Below, piece after piece: positions 45,100 through 58,339 of a stretch of DNA of 64,000 nucleotides. Every line of letters begins with the position of its first letter. Position 1 is the first letter of the stretch. Both the position numbers and the translations under genes were made by a program. The stretch covers positions 28,383,578-28,447,577 of the forward strand of contig NC_091307.1 in NCBI RefSeq assembly GCF_038502225.1. The letters run 5' to 3'. The notes under the pieces are model-generated. The model was not told the DNA's origin. It saw only the letters and a program-made list of their open reading frames with translations, and did not search any database. Source of the stretch: Cherax quadricarinatus (taxonomy: Eukaryota; Arthropoda; Malacostraca; Decapoda; Parastacidae).

Positions 45100-48000
45100 A
45101 TTTCTAGTACCCATCACCACCACCACCATGACCACCACCACCATGACCACCACCACCATGATCACCACCACCATGACCACCACCACCATGACCACCACCA
45201 CCATGACCACCACCACCATGATCACCACCACCATGATCACTACCACCATGATCACCACCACCATGATCACTACCACCATGACCACCACCACCATGACCAC
45301 CACCACCATGATCACCACCACCATGATCACTACCACCATGACCACCACCACCATGACCACCACCACCATGACCACCACCACCATGACCACCACCACCATG
45401 ACCACCACCATGATCACTACCACCATGACCACCACCACCATGATCACTACCACCATGACCACCACCACCATGACCACCACCACCATGATCACTACCACCA
45501 TGACCACCACCACCATGATCACTACCACCATGACCACCACCACCATGACCACCACCATGACCACCACCATGACCACCACCACCATGACCACCACCACCAC
45601 CATGACCATGACCACCACCATGACCACCACCATGACCACCACCATGACCACCACCACCATGACCACCACCACCATGATCACTACCACCATGACCACCACC
45701 ACCATGATCACTACCACCATGACCACCACCACCATGACCACCACCACCATGACCACCACCACCATGACCACCACCACCATGACCACCACCATGACCACCA
45801 CCATGACCACCACCACCATGACCACCACCATGACCACCACCACCATGATCACCACCACCATGATCACCACCACCATGATCACTACCACCATGACCACCAC
45901 CACCACCATGATCACTACCACCATGACCACCACCATGACCACCACCACCATGACCACCACCACCATGATCACTACCACCATGACCACCACCATGACCACC
46001 ACCATGACCACCACCACCATGATCACTACCACCACCACCATGATCACTACCACCACCACCATGATCACTACCACCATGACCACCACCACCACCACCACCA
46101 TGACCACCACCACCATGATCACTACCACCGTGACCACCACCACCATGATCACTACCACCACCACCACCACCATGATCACCACCATGACCACTACCACCAC
46201 CATGACCACCACCACCATGATCACCACCACCATGACCACTACCACCACCACCACCACCACCACCACCCACCACCATGACCACCACCACCATGATCACTAC
46301 CACCATGACCACCACCACCACCATGATCACCACCACCATGACCACTACCACCACTACCACCACCACCACCACCACCACCACCACCCACCACCATGACCAC
46401 CACCACCACCGTGACCACCATCACCACCATCACCACCATTATGACCACCACCACCACCATGACCACCACCACCATGACCACCACCACCATGACCACCACC
46501 ACCACCATGACCACCACCACTACCACCATGACCACCTCCATGACCACCACCACCACCACCATGATCACTACCACCATGACCACCACCACCACCACCATGA
46601 TCACCACCACCATGACCACCACCACCATGACCACCACCACCATGATCACTACCACCATGACCACCACCACCATGACCACCACCACCATGATCACTACCAC
46701 CATGACCACCACCATGACCACCACCACCATGATCACTACCACCACCACCACCATGATCACCACCACCATGACCACTACCACCACCACCACCATGATCACC
46801 ACCACCATGACCACTACCACCACCACCACCCACCACCATGACCACCACCACCATGATCACCACCACCACCACCACCACCCACCACCACGACCACCACCAC
46901 CATGATCACTACCACCATGACCACCACCACCACCATGATCACCACCACCATGACCACTACCACCACCACGACCACTACCACCACGACCACCACCACCACC
47001 ACCACCACCACCTACCACCATGACCACCACCACCACCGTGACCACCATCACCACCATCACCACCATCATGACCATCACCACCACCCTGACCACCATGACC
47101 ACCACCACCACCATGACCACCACCACCACCACCATGACCACCACCATCACCATCACCACCACCACCACCATGACCACCACCATGACCACCACCACCACCA
47201 CCATGATCACTACCACCATGACCACCACCACCACCATGATCACCACCACCATGACCACTACCACCACCACCACCACCACCCACCACCATCACCACCACCC
47301 ACCACCATGATCACCACCACCACCACCATGATCACCACCACCACCGTGACCACCACCATCATCATGACCATCACCACCACCCTGACTACCATGACCACCA
47401 TCACCATCACCATCACCATCACCACCATCACCATCACCACCACTACCATCACCATCACCACCACTATCATCACCACCACCACTACCAACATCACCACCAC
47501 TACCAACATCACCACCACAAACACCACCACCACCACAAACACCATCAAAACCACCATCACCACCATCATCACCACCACCTCTACCACTACCATCATCACC
47601 ACCCACCCACCACCATCAACCACTACCACCATCACCACCATCTCCATCACCACCACCTCCATCATCACCACCACCATCACCACCATCACCACCACCACCA
47701 CCACCACCCCCATCACAATCATCACCACCATCACCACCAACAACACCACCACCACCACCATCACCATCATCACCACCATCACCACCACCACCACCATCAC
47801 CTCCACCACCACCATCACCTCCACCACCACCACCACCACCACCACCATCATCACCACCACCACCGCCACCACCACCGCCACCATCACCACCACCACCATC
47901 ACCACCACTACCATCACCATCACCACTACCAACATCACCACCACAAACACCACCACCACAATCACCACCACCACCACCACCACCGCCACCACCACCACCA

Positions 48001-48450
48001 CCACCGCCACCACCACCACCACCACCACCACCACCACCGCCACCATCACCACCACCACCATCACCACCACTACCATCACCACCACTACCATCACCACCAC
48101 TACCATCACCATCACCACTACCAACATCACCACCACAAACACCACCACCACCATCAGCACCACCACCTCTACCACTACCATCATCAATCACCACCACTAT
48201 AATCACCACCACCACAGACACCACCACCACCACAAACACCATCAACACCACCATCACCACCATCATCACCACCACCTCTACCACTACCATCATCACCACC
48301 CACCCACCACCGTCACCAGCCTACCCACCACCATCAACCACTACCACCATCACCACCATCATCACCACCACCATCATCACCATCACCACCATCACCACCA
48401 TCACCACCACCACCATCACCACCATCATCACCATCACCATCACCAGGGTT
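45100..48450. repeat. 3.35-kb ACC/ATG satellite
   Basis: To about 47.3 kb the units are (ACC)2-4 ATG with periodic ATCACTACC variants (15-bp and 18-bp spacings). From 47.3 to 48.45 kb the array is (ACC)n/(ATC)n without ATG phasing. Open frames such as poly-His/Asp, poly-Thr/Met and poly-Val are artefacts of period-3 repeats. Confidence 0.97.
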
Positions 48451-50419
48451 CTGACTGGCACTCAGCATGTATGAGTGTACCCAGCATCAGGTTCTCACAT
48501 TCTAAGCAGGATGAACCACAGTCACTTTAAGCTCCAGCTGAACATGTTTTAACTTCTTGTTGACAAACTCGTGTGTGGAATACTGGGTCAGGCTAATTGA
48601 GTCTTAATAATATAAGAAACATTTATTTATGTTGTTTTATAATCTCGCTCTTGATTTAATTTCATTATCTGTATTATCTGTTATTTAGAGTGTATGGTTA
48701 CCTGCTAGGGTTAAAAGTTTCAATGTATGTTCTGAGCTGTAATGGAAGTGTCTTTTCACATTGTCGGTATCACCCAAACTATTTAGATGTTCCGCCATAT
48801 ACTGTGCGCTCTTATATGAACAAGTAGTCTTGAAACTCATCCTCGTCTTATATATTCCAGGTCAAGTCAAGGGCAGGCTTTGGTTACGCTTAGTTGTAAA
48901 TTAAGACGGTAATTAACCCTTTGAATATGATTATTGATTTACTGTTATATTTTTCTCCAGTGACTCTAGTATATTGGATATTAAAAACCCCTTGAATGGT
49001 TAATAATGTATATATGATGGTTATTATGTGATGTATATAATGTATTTTACCTTTTCATATAATTTTATATTGTTTATATTTATGATAATAGCTAAATCAG
49101 AATGTATTGCTTCTTATATTAATATTTTCTGACTTAGTTATTTGTTAGGTAGATACAATACTATATATTACTCATTATGTTTCATGTTCAAGTCTTGATT
49201 GTCTAACTACTATAATTATCGCTAGCCTGCTACTTGCCGTTTCTGTTGTTGGCAGCAACTGTTCACGGAAAGTTTTCTACCACGTAGATCAGGCAGCTCA
49301 CACCCTCACCTGAAGTATTCAGTCCGGGTCTAGACTCTGCTTGGTGGTTGACATATTCCTGACAAGCGCCTAATTCTCCTTTATTTACTCTTGTTGAAGA
49401 TCATCTTCTGTCTCATTGTTGTAGGTTCAGGGACTCTGTTCACAGAACATTGTATAGACTTAGTGATTCTCTACGTCAGATCTGAGGTTGTGTGTGTCTC
49501 TTAGACACCTGAGCAAACTCCAGGTCCTGAGCTCAGCTTCTGACCCAACTTGTACTGGTATCTGTAAAATTGTCACAGTCTGGGTTTTCATGAAATTAGA
49601 TTCAGTAGTATGAGTTTGAGACTCTTGTGGAGGATCTGCTGATGGTCCTACTTAGTGTCAAAGCTATATTATCTCCTTGTTCCTGATTCTGTGTCGTAGT
49701 TGCTTGTTTTATTAAGTTATTGGGCACATTCTTTTTATTGTTCACAGACTGTTCTGATTGCCAGTTGGTCAAGAAGTTATTTGAGGACTTTGTCAGCCAC
49801 TTGTTTAAGTTTGTCGATTCGTGAGACATAAGGTAAACTACTTAGAGCACTTACACACATAATAATCTTACTTGTACATTTGTAATATCTTATTAAATGT
49901 TAATGTACCAGACGGTACTTAAGAATTATAATGTGATATGTGCTTTCAGCACAATAATACTAAATAACGAAAAGAAGTGATTACATATTTTAATTATTAT
50001 TAATTTAATTTACTTTGATCTTATACCTCTAGGATGTAATTAATAATCGTATTAAATTTAATTTCTAGTTAGTAGCTTCAACAAAGTTGTAATCCTGAAG
50101 TACCATTAATTCTATTGAATTCTAATGGATACTGACAAGGATACTTGACTGATTGTGCCACATGAAAACCTAGTAACAGGCTAGATGCTAGGGAAGGGCA
50201 GTCCTTTCTAGTATTCACTGGAGATCTCTGCTTTTTAGAAATCATGTTTTTTGTAACACCTGGAGAATACGGTACTTTTATGAATGTGCCTCCAAAGTCT
50301 GTATACTTCATCTGCATTCTGTTTGTCCTTCACTTCTGCATGCACATGTCGTAATGTTCCAGTAGTTATGAGAGGCAGGCGCGACCTGCCTGAACCCATG
50401 TTACTTGGATTGTAATTGT
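48451..50419. other. Unassigned, low-repeat stretch
   Basis: The least repetitive stretch so far. Minus-strand frames 49602-49829 (75 codons) and 50078-50317 (79 codons) are not low-complexity but match no family I recognise. The former abuts a LINE relic and may be decayed ORF1. No supported gene. Confidence 0.35.
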
Positions 50420-50800
50420 TGGGAATCCAAAGTGGCTGGTGATCTTGTTTCTAGAACCCTATCAAAGATTATTATAATGCTATGGATTTATAATTTTGCT
50501 ATTGCTTTACTGCCACATTTGTGGATTGGGGCTATATTTCGTTGTTTTTAGTGACTGGGGATGACTGCTGTGTCTAGGCTCCTCTCCTTTGAATATTTAA
50601 GGCACATGATAGATGTTTCTTGAAGCCTGGTGAGCATGAATATTCATGAGCCAGGCCTGAGGTGAAATACATGGGCCTTGTTTTCAATGCTTTTTCTGAA
50701 GTCCAAATTGTTAGGGGCTATGTTGAAGCTTAGGCTTTGGTGGTTTTGAGAATAGTTTAGACCATCTTCAGTGAAGAAGGAAGGGTTGAACTCTGTGAAG
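50420..50800 (-). mobile_element. LINE-A relic, RT region
   Basis: On the + strand CTTTACTGCCACATTTGTGG, ATTGGGGCTATAT and CATGATAGATGTTTCTTGAAG follow the same order as 9055-9185 of copy 2, with about 25% divergence by eye and many indels. Confidence 0.6.
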
Positions 50801-52149
50801 AACCTGCCTTGTATAGTCCAGTAGGTCTGCTGCACTGTTCCTCCCATTCTTATGTTCTTTGGTCTTATTTACATTAAATATATAAATCTTAAAAGTAAAA
50901 CAACACACAGTTTAAGAGGCAAATGGACCACTACCCGTCGTCAATGCTGGATCAACCAGGTTGTGAGATCTATAAGCCAGCACGCCGTTGAGAATAATTT
51001 TACTGATCGTAGGTCCTCTGCCAAGCTGTGAGTGTACAGGAACCAAAGGAAATTGACCACAAGAGAACATTGCAATGGCAATTGACACTGTGGTAAAGAG
51101 AGAGTGGACGACATATAGTGACAAGTCTTAGTGAACAGTGTGAAGCCAAGGACCTCCAGTCAAGAGTGAGAATATATAGAGGAAAATATATAACATAGAC
51201 AAGTTTATGAAAGATAGGCATCACCCTAGTATCTTTATTTGAGAGACGCCTTCTGCCCACCATGGACTTCAACAGTTTATGACAAAGCCTCAGGAGCTGA
51301 TACGTTACCGAGAAAAGAATAGATACCATGTTAATATATTTCAGTCATCAGTAAGAGTAGATGACCAGTGACAACCTTCAGTGAGATCAACAAACTTCAA
51401 CACCGATATTAACGTAATCATACCAACCTGCATATAGACAACTTCGATGACTTGTTCGACTTGGACCATTAACTAGTCACACCTGTGACAGGTAATGGCT
51501 CAAGTCGGACCGAACATCGTCATAAGTTTCATTCTATATTCGCTATTTGTATTGTTTCAGTCACGGTGTTCTTTGTAGACTAAGAAAAAGAAATGCCACA
51601 TCATGGCCGGATAATTGGTAAATACAGGATAACTTTCCAGGAAGCCATATTTAATAAATACATAATACCACTAGCAGCCACACTCATGGTCTGGAAACAA
51701 AAAGATTCTTGTCACTAGAGAGATTCAAGAGGCTCTGAATACTCGCAACACCACTACTGGAACCCTGCGCGCCATTCATACCATTAGTGGGCATGATTAT
51801 GTGTTGTACTGCCGCTGGGCGAGATCCTATAAGATATTTTTTCCTGTAATGTATAACCCAACTCTGTACTTCTAATACAGGCATGCTATTAGTGCGGTAT
51901 GGGGGCAATAAGTTTGTAATGTAGTTCAATACATGTTGAAGATTTGAGGCAAAGTAGAAGGGCATCTGACAAGTTACTCATGGAAACTAATATGCTAATT
52001 TCTTCAATGAAATGGCAAATTAGAACATATACACCAAAATTGATTCTAACCTTCCACTGAGAAACACTGTGTGCTGAAAATAATTGAAGAGGCAATCTCT
52101 TGTTATTTCTCCCAGAGACAATATTCCATAACACAAACATAGTTTAAAA
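50801..52149. other. Unassigned stretch (hairpin at 51445-51523)
   Basis: No supported gene; only the inverted repeat listed separately. Confidence 0.4.
51445..51523. repeat. Long imperfect hairpin
   Basis: Arms GACTTGGACCATTA and TAATGGCTCAAGTC surround an inner perfect stem GTCACA-CC-TGTGAC. Outer arms CGATG/CATCG extend it. GTTCAAGTCGAACCGAAATG near 10112 is a related single arm. Confidence 0.8.
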
Positions 52150-53100
52150 GCACTCAGGCACTCAAGGCACCGTCCTGGCATCTCTGCTGTTTCTCATCCT
52201 CATATAGACATAGACAAAAACACTGGTACACTTTTGTACTCATCATTTGCAGATGACATTAAATAAGCATGAAAGTCAATGAATGATAGAGGACACTGAA
52301 AAAGTACAGGAAATCATATAAATAGGGTTTTCAGGCAGTGGAGAAAACAACATGATGTTCAATGGTGATAAGTTCCAGCTGCTTAGTATGGAAAGAATGG
52401 AACCTGCAAGGGAACACTATATACAAAACTCAAGAGTGGTCACCAAAATAGAACTAAGAATACTAAAGACCTAGGAATACCTATGTCAGAAGGACCTTTG
52501 TACATCATACAAGACAAAGATCACGACAGCCAGGAAGATGACTGTGGCATTGAGAACTTTCTCAAAACAAGGGAACACGCTGATGTGGTGACACTCTTCA
52601 AACAGATAGTACCTCTCTAGAACATTGTCTAGTGCTGACGGTCTCGTTCAGGCAGGAGAAATATCGGAGCTGGAACAAATACAGATCGTTTACAGCCTCA
52701 CATTGAGCCGCAAAGCACCTAAACTACTTGGGAACGCTGCAAAGTCTGAACATGTATTCATTGGAGCCGAGTGAGAGGCATTGTAATATATACCTGGAAA
52801 TATCTGAGGGTTTAGTCCCAAATCTGCACACTGCCATAACAACATACTGGGAGTGAGAGAGATATGGGAGTAAAGTGTAAATAAACCCAGTGAGGAGCAG
52901 GGGCGTGGTGGGGACAATAAGGAACACTGTATCACCATCCGGGGTCCCAGATCGTTCAACATCTACCTATGTTATCAGAAACATGGCTGTAATAAGTGTG
53001 AGTAGTTTCAGAGAAAACTAGACAAGCATCTTCACCAGGTGCCAGGATCAGCCAGGCTGTGATGAATATGTGGGGCAAGTGGCCTAGCAGCAAACAGCTC
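52150..53100 (+). mobile_element. LINE-A relic, RT to 3' end
   Basis: Plus-strand order of words matches copy 6: GGCACCGTCCTGGCATCTCT (PQGTVLA box), TCATTTGCAGATGACATT (FADD box), AATGGTGATAAGTTCCAGCT, GTGAGAGGCATTGTAATATA and GATCAGCCAGGCTGTG. All frames are broken. Confidence 0.7.
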
Positions 53101-54689
53101 TGCTTTGACCAGGCAAGCACCAGATAAGCCTGGCCCATGTCGAGCTCTTCAGAGTAGATAAACTCTCGAAACTGGCTGAAAGGTATCAGTTTGATTGTCA
53201 CCAGAAGCATTATCGTTGCTACCATGGAATGCTTGAAGCTAATCAGATGCGACAATCAGAAATTATTTCATAAACAGTATTTCATTTCCTCTGATTACTT
53301 CCCAAACTCTCCTCCCCTTCCCTAAAAAAAAATATTATGACCTTCATAGACTTTAACTACTGGGAAGTAAGTTAGTACTAAGTAACTACACATGAGAAAG
53401 AATAAGTATTATTAAAGTTTTGGGAAATAACTTTTTTTTCAAAAGTTTGAGAGCATGAGAAATAAACATTATGTTGATTTAACCTAGCCGACACTGACTG
53501 AATTTCTGATCAGGAGAAACATTTGTGCAATTATTTCACAGAAAATAATTTGATTAATAAAACTGGCACATTGAAAACTCACAATCAACAACAAGGAAAA
53601 TTCTTCTGGTGGGAAAAACATTTTTAGAACTAATAGCAATCTGACCAGAAGTATAATTCATCTGTTGCATCTAATGCAACGAAATTAAATCTACATAGCT
53701 CAGGAGCGAGAAATGTTTCATCCATCTCATTTGGTGCATCAAATACCAAAAGATTGATGTTACATAGTGTTATTTTTACTGTAGCAGTTAAGCCTATAGT
53801 GGATCACACAAAGTGCCTCCCAAGCAAGAAACCAGTTTCTGATCAAGAGCCCTCTACCAGTGTCTGGGCATCTCTCGAGAAAGCATAATTCAGTTATGTA
53901 ATGCACAATTACATATATTAAGCAATAAGATTGTACTTTCAACATCTATTAACTCAGCTTCTAACATTTCTCCTAAATTGGGACTACCTGAGTATTGAAA
54001 TAATGAAGGCGAACAATAAAATGGTTTTTCTAAAGCTATCTCATGGAAAAGCATAGTTTATATAAAGTTGAGCTGTATAGCTCCTTTTGTGGCTTAGCGC
54101 TTTTTGATTATAATAATACAATACATAAAGCTGAGCGGGAAGACACCCCATTTGTCCATTGTTTCTCGAGACTTTTACCTAATAATAGCTGACCAGGGTT
54201 GGAAAATTCTAGTTGACTGATATGGCAATTGAAGATATAAACAAAAGTCTTGAAGAGGTGAGAACACTGTTCCTGGGACTTAGTTTCACTGAACATGCGA
54301 AAGTTAACAGCACTAAAACGTGAGTGTTCGATATATTTACCAATATTATTTTTAAGAATGTGTGTTTGATATAAAAACTGTAAAATTGTCAAATTGGGTC
54401 GTATGAAGTCTACATTCAATAAATAATATTTCCACTTTTAAGATACACCAACAACACTTGAGGGCTTGAAGCTATCCAGAAGAAGCATTCTCTAGTTATT
54501 ACATGGAAAGCTACTTTTTTTATAAATTATGATTTAAAATTTTACATAGTTAAAAGTAAAGCCAATCATGGTGCATCAACACACTTAGATTTCAATTCTC
54601 CGCTTTCAGTGAATATGAGGCATGTCTTTGAATGGTTGAAGTTATGTAACAGAGAACTTGTGTTAACTGATCTGGATAACCAATGAAAT
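53101..54689. other. Unassigned, low-repeat stretch
   Basis: AT-rich; I see no gene or repeat array apart from the SINE-D fragment at 54074-54124. Confidence 0.4.
54074..54124 (+). mobile_element. 51-bp SINE-D fragment with near-perfect TSD
   Basis: TGTATAGCTCC...GTGGCTTAGCGC...GATTATAATAATAC is flanked by ATAAAGTTGAGC (54062-54073) and ATAAAGCTGAGC (54125-54136), 11 of 12 bases equal. Confidence 0.72.
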
Positions 54690-55330
54690 AAAACTGTATC
54701 GGAGTATAAACAATTCCAACCACACAATAGAGAGAAAAACTAGGTAAAGGACCTGGGAGTAATAATATCAGAGGCCTTCATTTTCAAAGATCACAACAAT
54801 GTATCTACAAAATCTATGAAAATGAGCGGATGGATACTGAGAACGTGCAAAACAGGGGTGCTAAACCCATGATGATTCCTTATCAAATCGTTTGTTCTTC
54901 ATTGCACATCACGCATTTCCAGGCAGTATGAAATTGCAGTCATGGAGAATGTACAGAGAACTTTCACGGTCTGTATGGCAATGATAAAGCACCTCAGTTA
55001 CTGTGAACGGCTTGAAACCCTTTGATTTGTATTTCCTGAAACACAGGCGAGAAAGATACATTGCAATATACACTTGATAATGCTAGAGGGACTAGTCCCA
55101 ATGAATACACGAAAATCACTCCCGGCTGAAAGCAACGACTCGGCAGGAGATGCAACATTTTCCCAATGAAAAGTAGGCGTCACGAGAAGCTAAGACAAAC
55201 ACACAAGTAAGTCAGCCCAAGACTGTTGACTACTTCAGTACACGTAAGAGATTGTACTATTGTGACCTGCTGCCTGATGACGCGCTGACAGGTTCCTGAC
55301 CAGCTGGGCTGTACTTCACTGCCGGTTTGT
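54690..55330 (+). mobile_element. LINE-A relic, C-terminal region
   Basis: Words AAAGGACCTGGGAGTAATAA, ATGAGCGGATGGATACTGAG, AACACAGGCGAGAAAGATAC and CCAAGACTGTTGACTAC follow copy 6 order; frames are broken throughout. Confidence 0.72.
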
Positions 55331-55565
55331 GGTGGTACTTATGTAACTTTTGTGATGAATGCTGAAACAGACGTTAACATTGACGTAAAGATATGGAGAT
55401 TCAGGAATGTTACTGCAGTCATCTGGCAGGGAGACCAGGTGAATCAGTTCACCTGAGTCGATAAGCCAGCCCACAACGCATAGTTGGGAGACGTGGTTGC
55501 AGGTGATGTGAAAGAGGATAGCAGTTATAGGAAATATTCACTAAATGTAGCGTTCAGCAGCACAT

Positions 55566-55759
55566 GTTGAAGAATTCTTTGTACAAGATCCCATGATGCT
55601 GCAGTGTTCCGGACAGCTGTGACAATGGCTTGAAACCGACAAGATTTCCATATGCTGCATAAGGGTTCCCAATCTTCAACTTGTCGGTTTTTCAAACCAT
55701 TCATCACAACCGTCAGACACTGCAGCATCATGGGATCTTGTTACAAAGAATTCTTCAAC
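55566..55759. repeat. Imperfect inverted repeat, about 80-bp arms
   Basis: The left arm 55566-55643 starts GTTGAAGAATTCTTTGTACA and the right arm 55680-55759 ends CAAAGAATTCTTCAAC. They share CAAGATCCCATGATGCTGCA / TGCAGCATCATGGGATCTTG. The loop of about 36 bp contains ATATGCTGCATAAG. Confidence 0.92.
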
Positions 55760-55969
55760 ACTTGTTCAACCTTTGGACGAAGACCTACTTCGACCAGTGG
55801 ATGGTACCATCATGACCCCGCCTCCATCTGCTTCACGTCACCCTACTACAGCATATAAGCCACGCCTACGGCCCCATGCTGCGTTGCTCTACAAGATTGA
55901 TGGATTCGAATGACATCGACTCTGCAGGTTGAGGACCGATTACCTCATTCTCTCCTCCACGCCTTCCTT

Positions 55970-56030
55970 TGTATTGGATTGATGAAGCCACTGTGTGGCG
56001 AAACGTTTCGAATAAAGATTTCATATGCTG
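55970..56030 (+). ncRNA. Hammerhead-like motif with mutated core
   Basis: TTGATGA (55979-55985, first C changed to T), stem II GCCA-CTGTG-TGGC (55987-55999), then GAAACGTTTCG. Loss of the first core C should abolish cleavage. Confidence 0.4.
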
Positions 56031-56059
56031 TATAAGCGTTCCCAATCTTTCAACTTTTG

Positions 56060-56116
56060 GGTGTCTTTATTCTGAAACGTTTCGCTAGCCAGTGGCTTCT
56101 TCAGTCCAGTACAGGA
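56060..56116 (-). ncRNA. Candidate hammerhead ribozyme
   Basis: Minus strand: TGGA, CTGAAGA (56104-56098), stem II GCCA-CTGGC-TAGC with one mismatch, GAAAC (56083-56079), GTT, TCAGA. Stem I pairs TGGA with TTCA through one G-U. Confidence 0.45.
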
Positions 56117-56570
56117 AGAACGGTTGAAGATTAATGGACTGAACAATCTTCCAGGTTGAGGACTGATTACCTCAAACTCCTCATCTTCCATTGTTCTTGT
56201 ATTTAACTGGAAAAGCCAATAACTGACGAAACGTTTCAGAATAATGATACCCAAATGTTGCACAAGTGTCTCATTTATCAACTTGTCGTTTTTCTAAACC
56301 ATTAGGTCAAACTCAGTGGGACACTGCAACATCTTTTGTGATCTTGATGGTGGGAAATTTTAATGATTAATGAAACCTATATGCATGATCAACTCACTCA
56401 TTGATTTTTTCACTGGTGACTCCGCCTACAGCCGCATCACCTCATCTGTCATCATAAGCTCCATCTCCGCTCATATGCTGTGTAATTTTTTCAAGTGATT
56501 GATGAACTGAACAATCTACCCAGGTTGGAGGGACTGATTACCTCAAACTTCATCCTCCACTGTTCTTCTT

Positions 56571-56625
56571 TTGTATTGGACTGATGAAGCCACTGGCTGG
56601 CGAAACGTTTCCAGAATAAGTATAT
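56571..56625 (+). ncRNA. Best candidate hammerhead ribozyme
   Basis: TGGA (56577-56580), CTGATGA (56581-56587), one unpaired A, stem II GCCA-CTGGC-TGGC (56589-56601), GAAAC (56602-56606), GTT, TCCA (56610-56613) pairing with TGGA. This is the CUGAUGA/GAAA core with short stems, of the minimal type known from PLEs. The unpaired A before stem II is a deviation shared by all copies. Confidence 0.52.
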
Positions 56626-56670
56626 CCAAACGTTGCACAAGTGTCTCATTCATCAACTTGTCGGTTTTCC

Positions 56671-57940
56671 ACCTATTAAACTTCTAGAATCTTGACCTAA
56701 GCTACCTTTCACCAGTGTTGAAAGTTGAAGCACCGTAGCTTCCTGCAGAATTCAGAGTAAAATAAAACAGAGGAAGAAAAAAATTTGGCAACAGACTGAA
56801 GGTTTTGATCAAGGCTGCCTAAAAACTTGCCATTTTACGCAGAAGCGGCTACTTTATTGCTCGCCCCATATCCACAGTAATACATAGGATACACACAAAA
56901 AGGCTCAACTAGAGCTCAAAACATTAAGAGGGATCTTGAATATACTCCCAAATTTATGTTTCATTTGTTGCAAGTAGAGGATTTTAGGTATTGCTTGAAA
57001 CACGATCTTATTTAATAATTCAGGGTACTTCTGTGTATTATATAATTATCGGTTTAATGGAAACTCAATTATGGATAAATGGCAATGAGAGCAGAAGATA
57101 CCACATATTTTTAGGCACTGAAGAAATAATTCATTTTTCTTAGAGCATGTATTCAGGGTTGTAATTTTTCATGATATAAAAACGAGAAAAGCTTAGAGGC
57201 TGTCGATTGACTTGAGTTGTTGACGCTGTTTCACCGTTACTAATTGCAACTCAAGGCTACGGGAATTCTAAAAGAGTGGATTTATTTAAACTGTCAGTAT
57301 ATATACACCTGTAGTATACTTATATATTTGTATTTGCTTTATCTTATGGTAATACAAACACAAAGTAGAGCAAGCATATACACACTGTTTGTCTTTAGTT
57401 GGAAATGCTAGTTGAAGGGTTTAACTGCTCCAAGTGTAGTTATTGACGTTGATGTTCACTGTAGAGTATCGCACATTTCATAGAGCTTTCCAGCTAGTGG
57501 TAAGAAAGAAACTTAATTTTCCAGTTTTTATTATATAGAGTACCATCAATAAAGTGCTCTGAGGATGGCAATTGAGGTCTTTAAGCTTCCAAATTGCTTT
57601 ATTGAGTGTAGGGAAGACAGTGAATGCTGTAAAAAGGGTGTTCTAGGGTCAGCATGTCTCACCAACCTTCAAGGAGCCCTTCACAGTGAGTGACAATACT
57701 GAAGTCTAAAGAGTAGACATGACGAAAGGAATCACCATCACGTGGTCACTGTTTTCCTTTGCTAAATAACACCGTAAAATACTTTGACCACGGGAACAAG
57801 CGAGGGACTTCCTTTCCTTCCCTCACCCACCCAGAGTTAAAGGGAATTGGTTAAGGAATTGCAAGAGTTAAGTGAAGAAGAAGAGGATACGATCTTTCGC
57901 TGAAGAGACCAGTCCCAGAACTTTGGAATTAGCATGAAGA
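56671..57940. other. Unassigned, low-repeat stretch
   Basis: AT-rich; I see no gene, array or known element. Confidence 0.4.
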
Positions 57941-57976
57941 CAATCTACCCACACTGGACCAAGTGTGGGTAGATTG
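57941..57976. repeat. Perfect hairpin, 15-bp arms, 6-bp loop
   Basis: CAATCTACCCACACT - GGACCA - AGTGTGGGTAGATTG, immediately 5' of a SINE-B copy. Confidence 0.95.
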
Positions 57977-58048
57977 TAGCACTGCATACCTTGTTCCAAG
58001 TCTGTAGGTCTGAGCCCTTCAGCCAGAGATCAGTAAGTTTAGATGTAT

Positions 58049-58122
<74 letters not shown>
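57971..58122 (+). mobile_element. SINE-B copy and (AT)n tail
   Basis: GCACTGCATACCTTGTTCCA, TCTGTAGGTCTGAGCCC (decayed box B) and TTCAGCCAGAGATCAG, then an AT run 58052-58122. Confidence 0.65.
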
Positions 58123-58124
<2 letters not shown>

Positions 58125-58258
58125 ATGGTCCAATTCTTGTGCAAATTGTGGGATCTAATGTTTCCTGGAGAAGTGGATAAAAGCCTAAGAAGAATATTTG
58201 GATTTCTTCCTGAAGCCAATGAATATTCCACTTCCCCTACCACCCTATCTTTTAAATA

Positions 58259-58332
<74 letters not shown>
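58123..58332 (-). repeat. Repeat S, inverted copy, and (TA)n run
   Basis: 58123-58254 is the reverse complement of the 27235-27320 repeat, extended by about 45 bp; the TA run is 58255-58332. Confidence 0.6.

Positions 58333-58339
<7 letters not shown>

Larger units (their letters stand above)
55500..56670. mobile_element. PLE terminal (pseudo-LTR) region, rearranged
   Basis: Several copies of terminal blocks in both orientations: GTCGGTTTTTCAAACCATTC, GAAACGTTTCG, TGATGAAGCCACTG and GAGGTAATCAGTCC-type words (as GGACTGATTACCTCAAACT). It includes a foldback pair (55566-55759) and three hammerhead-like motifs. Assignment to PLEs rests on the hammerhead form and on known PLE biology; a direct link to the PLE coding copies here is not shown. 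Confidence 0.5.
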
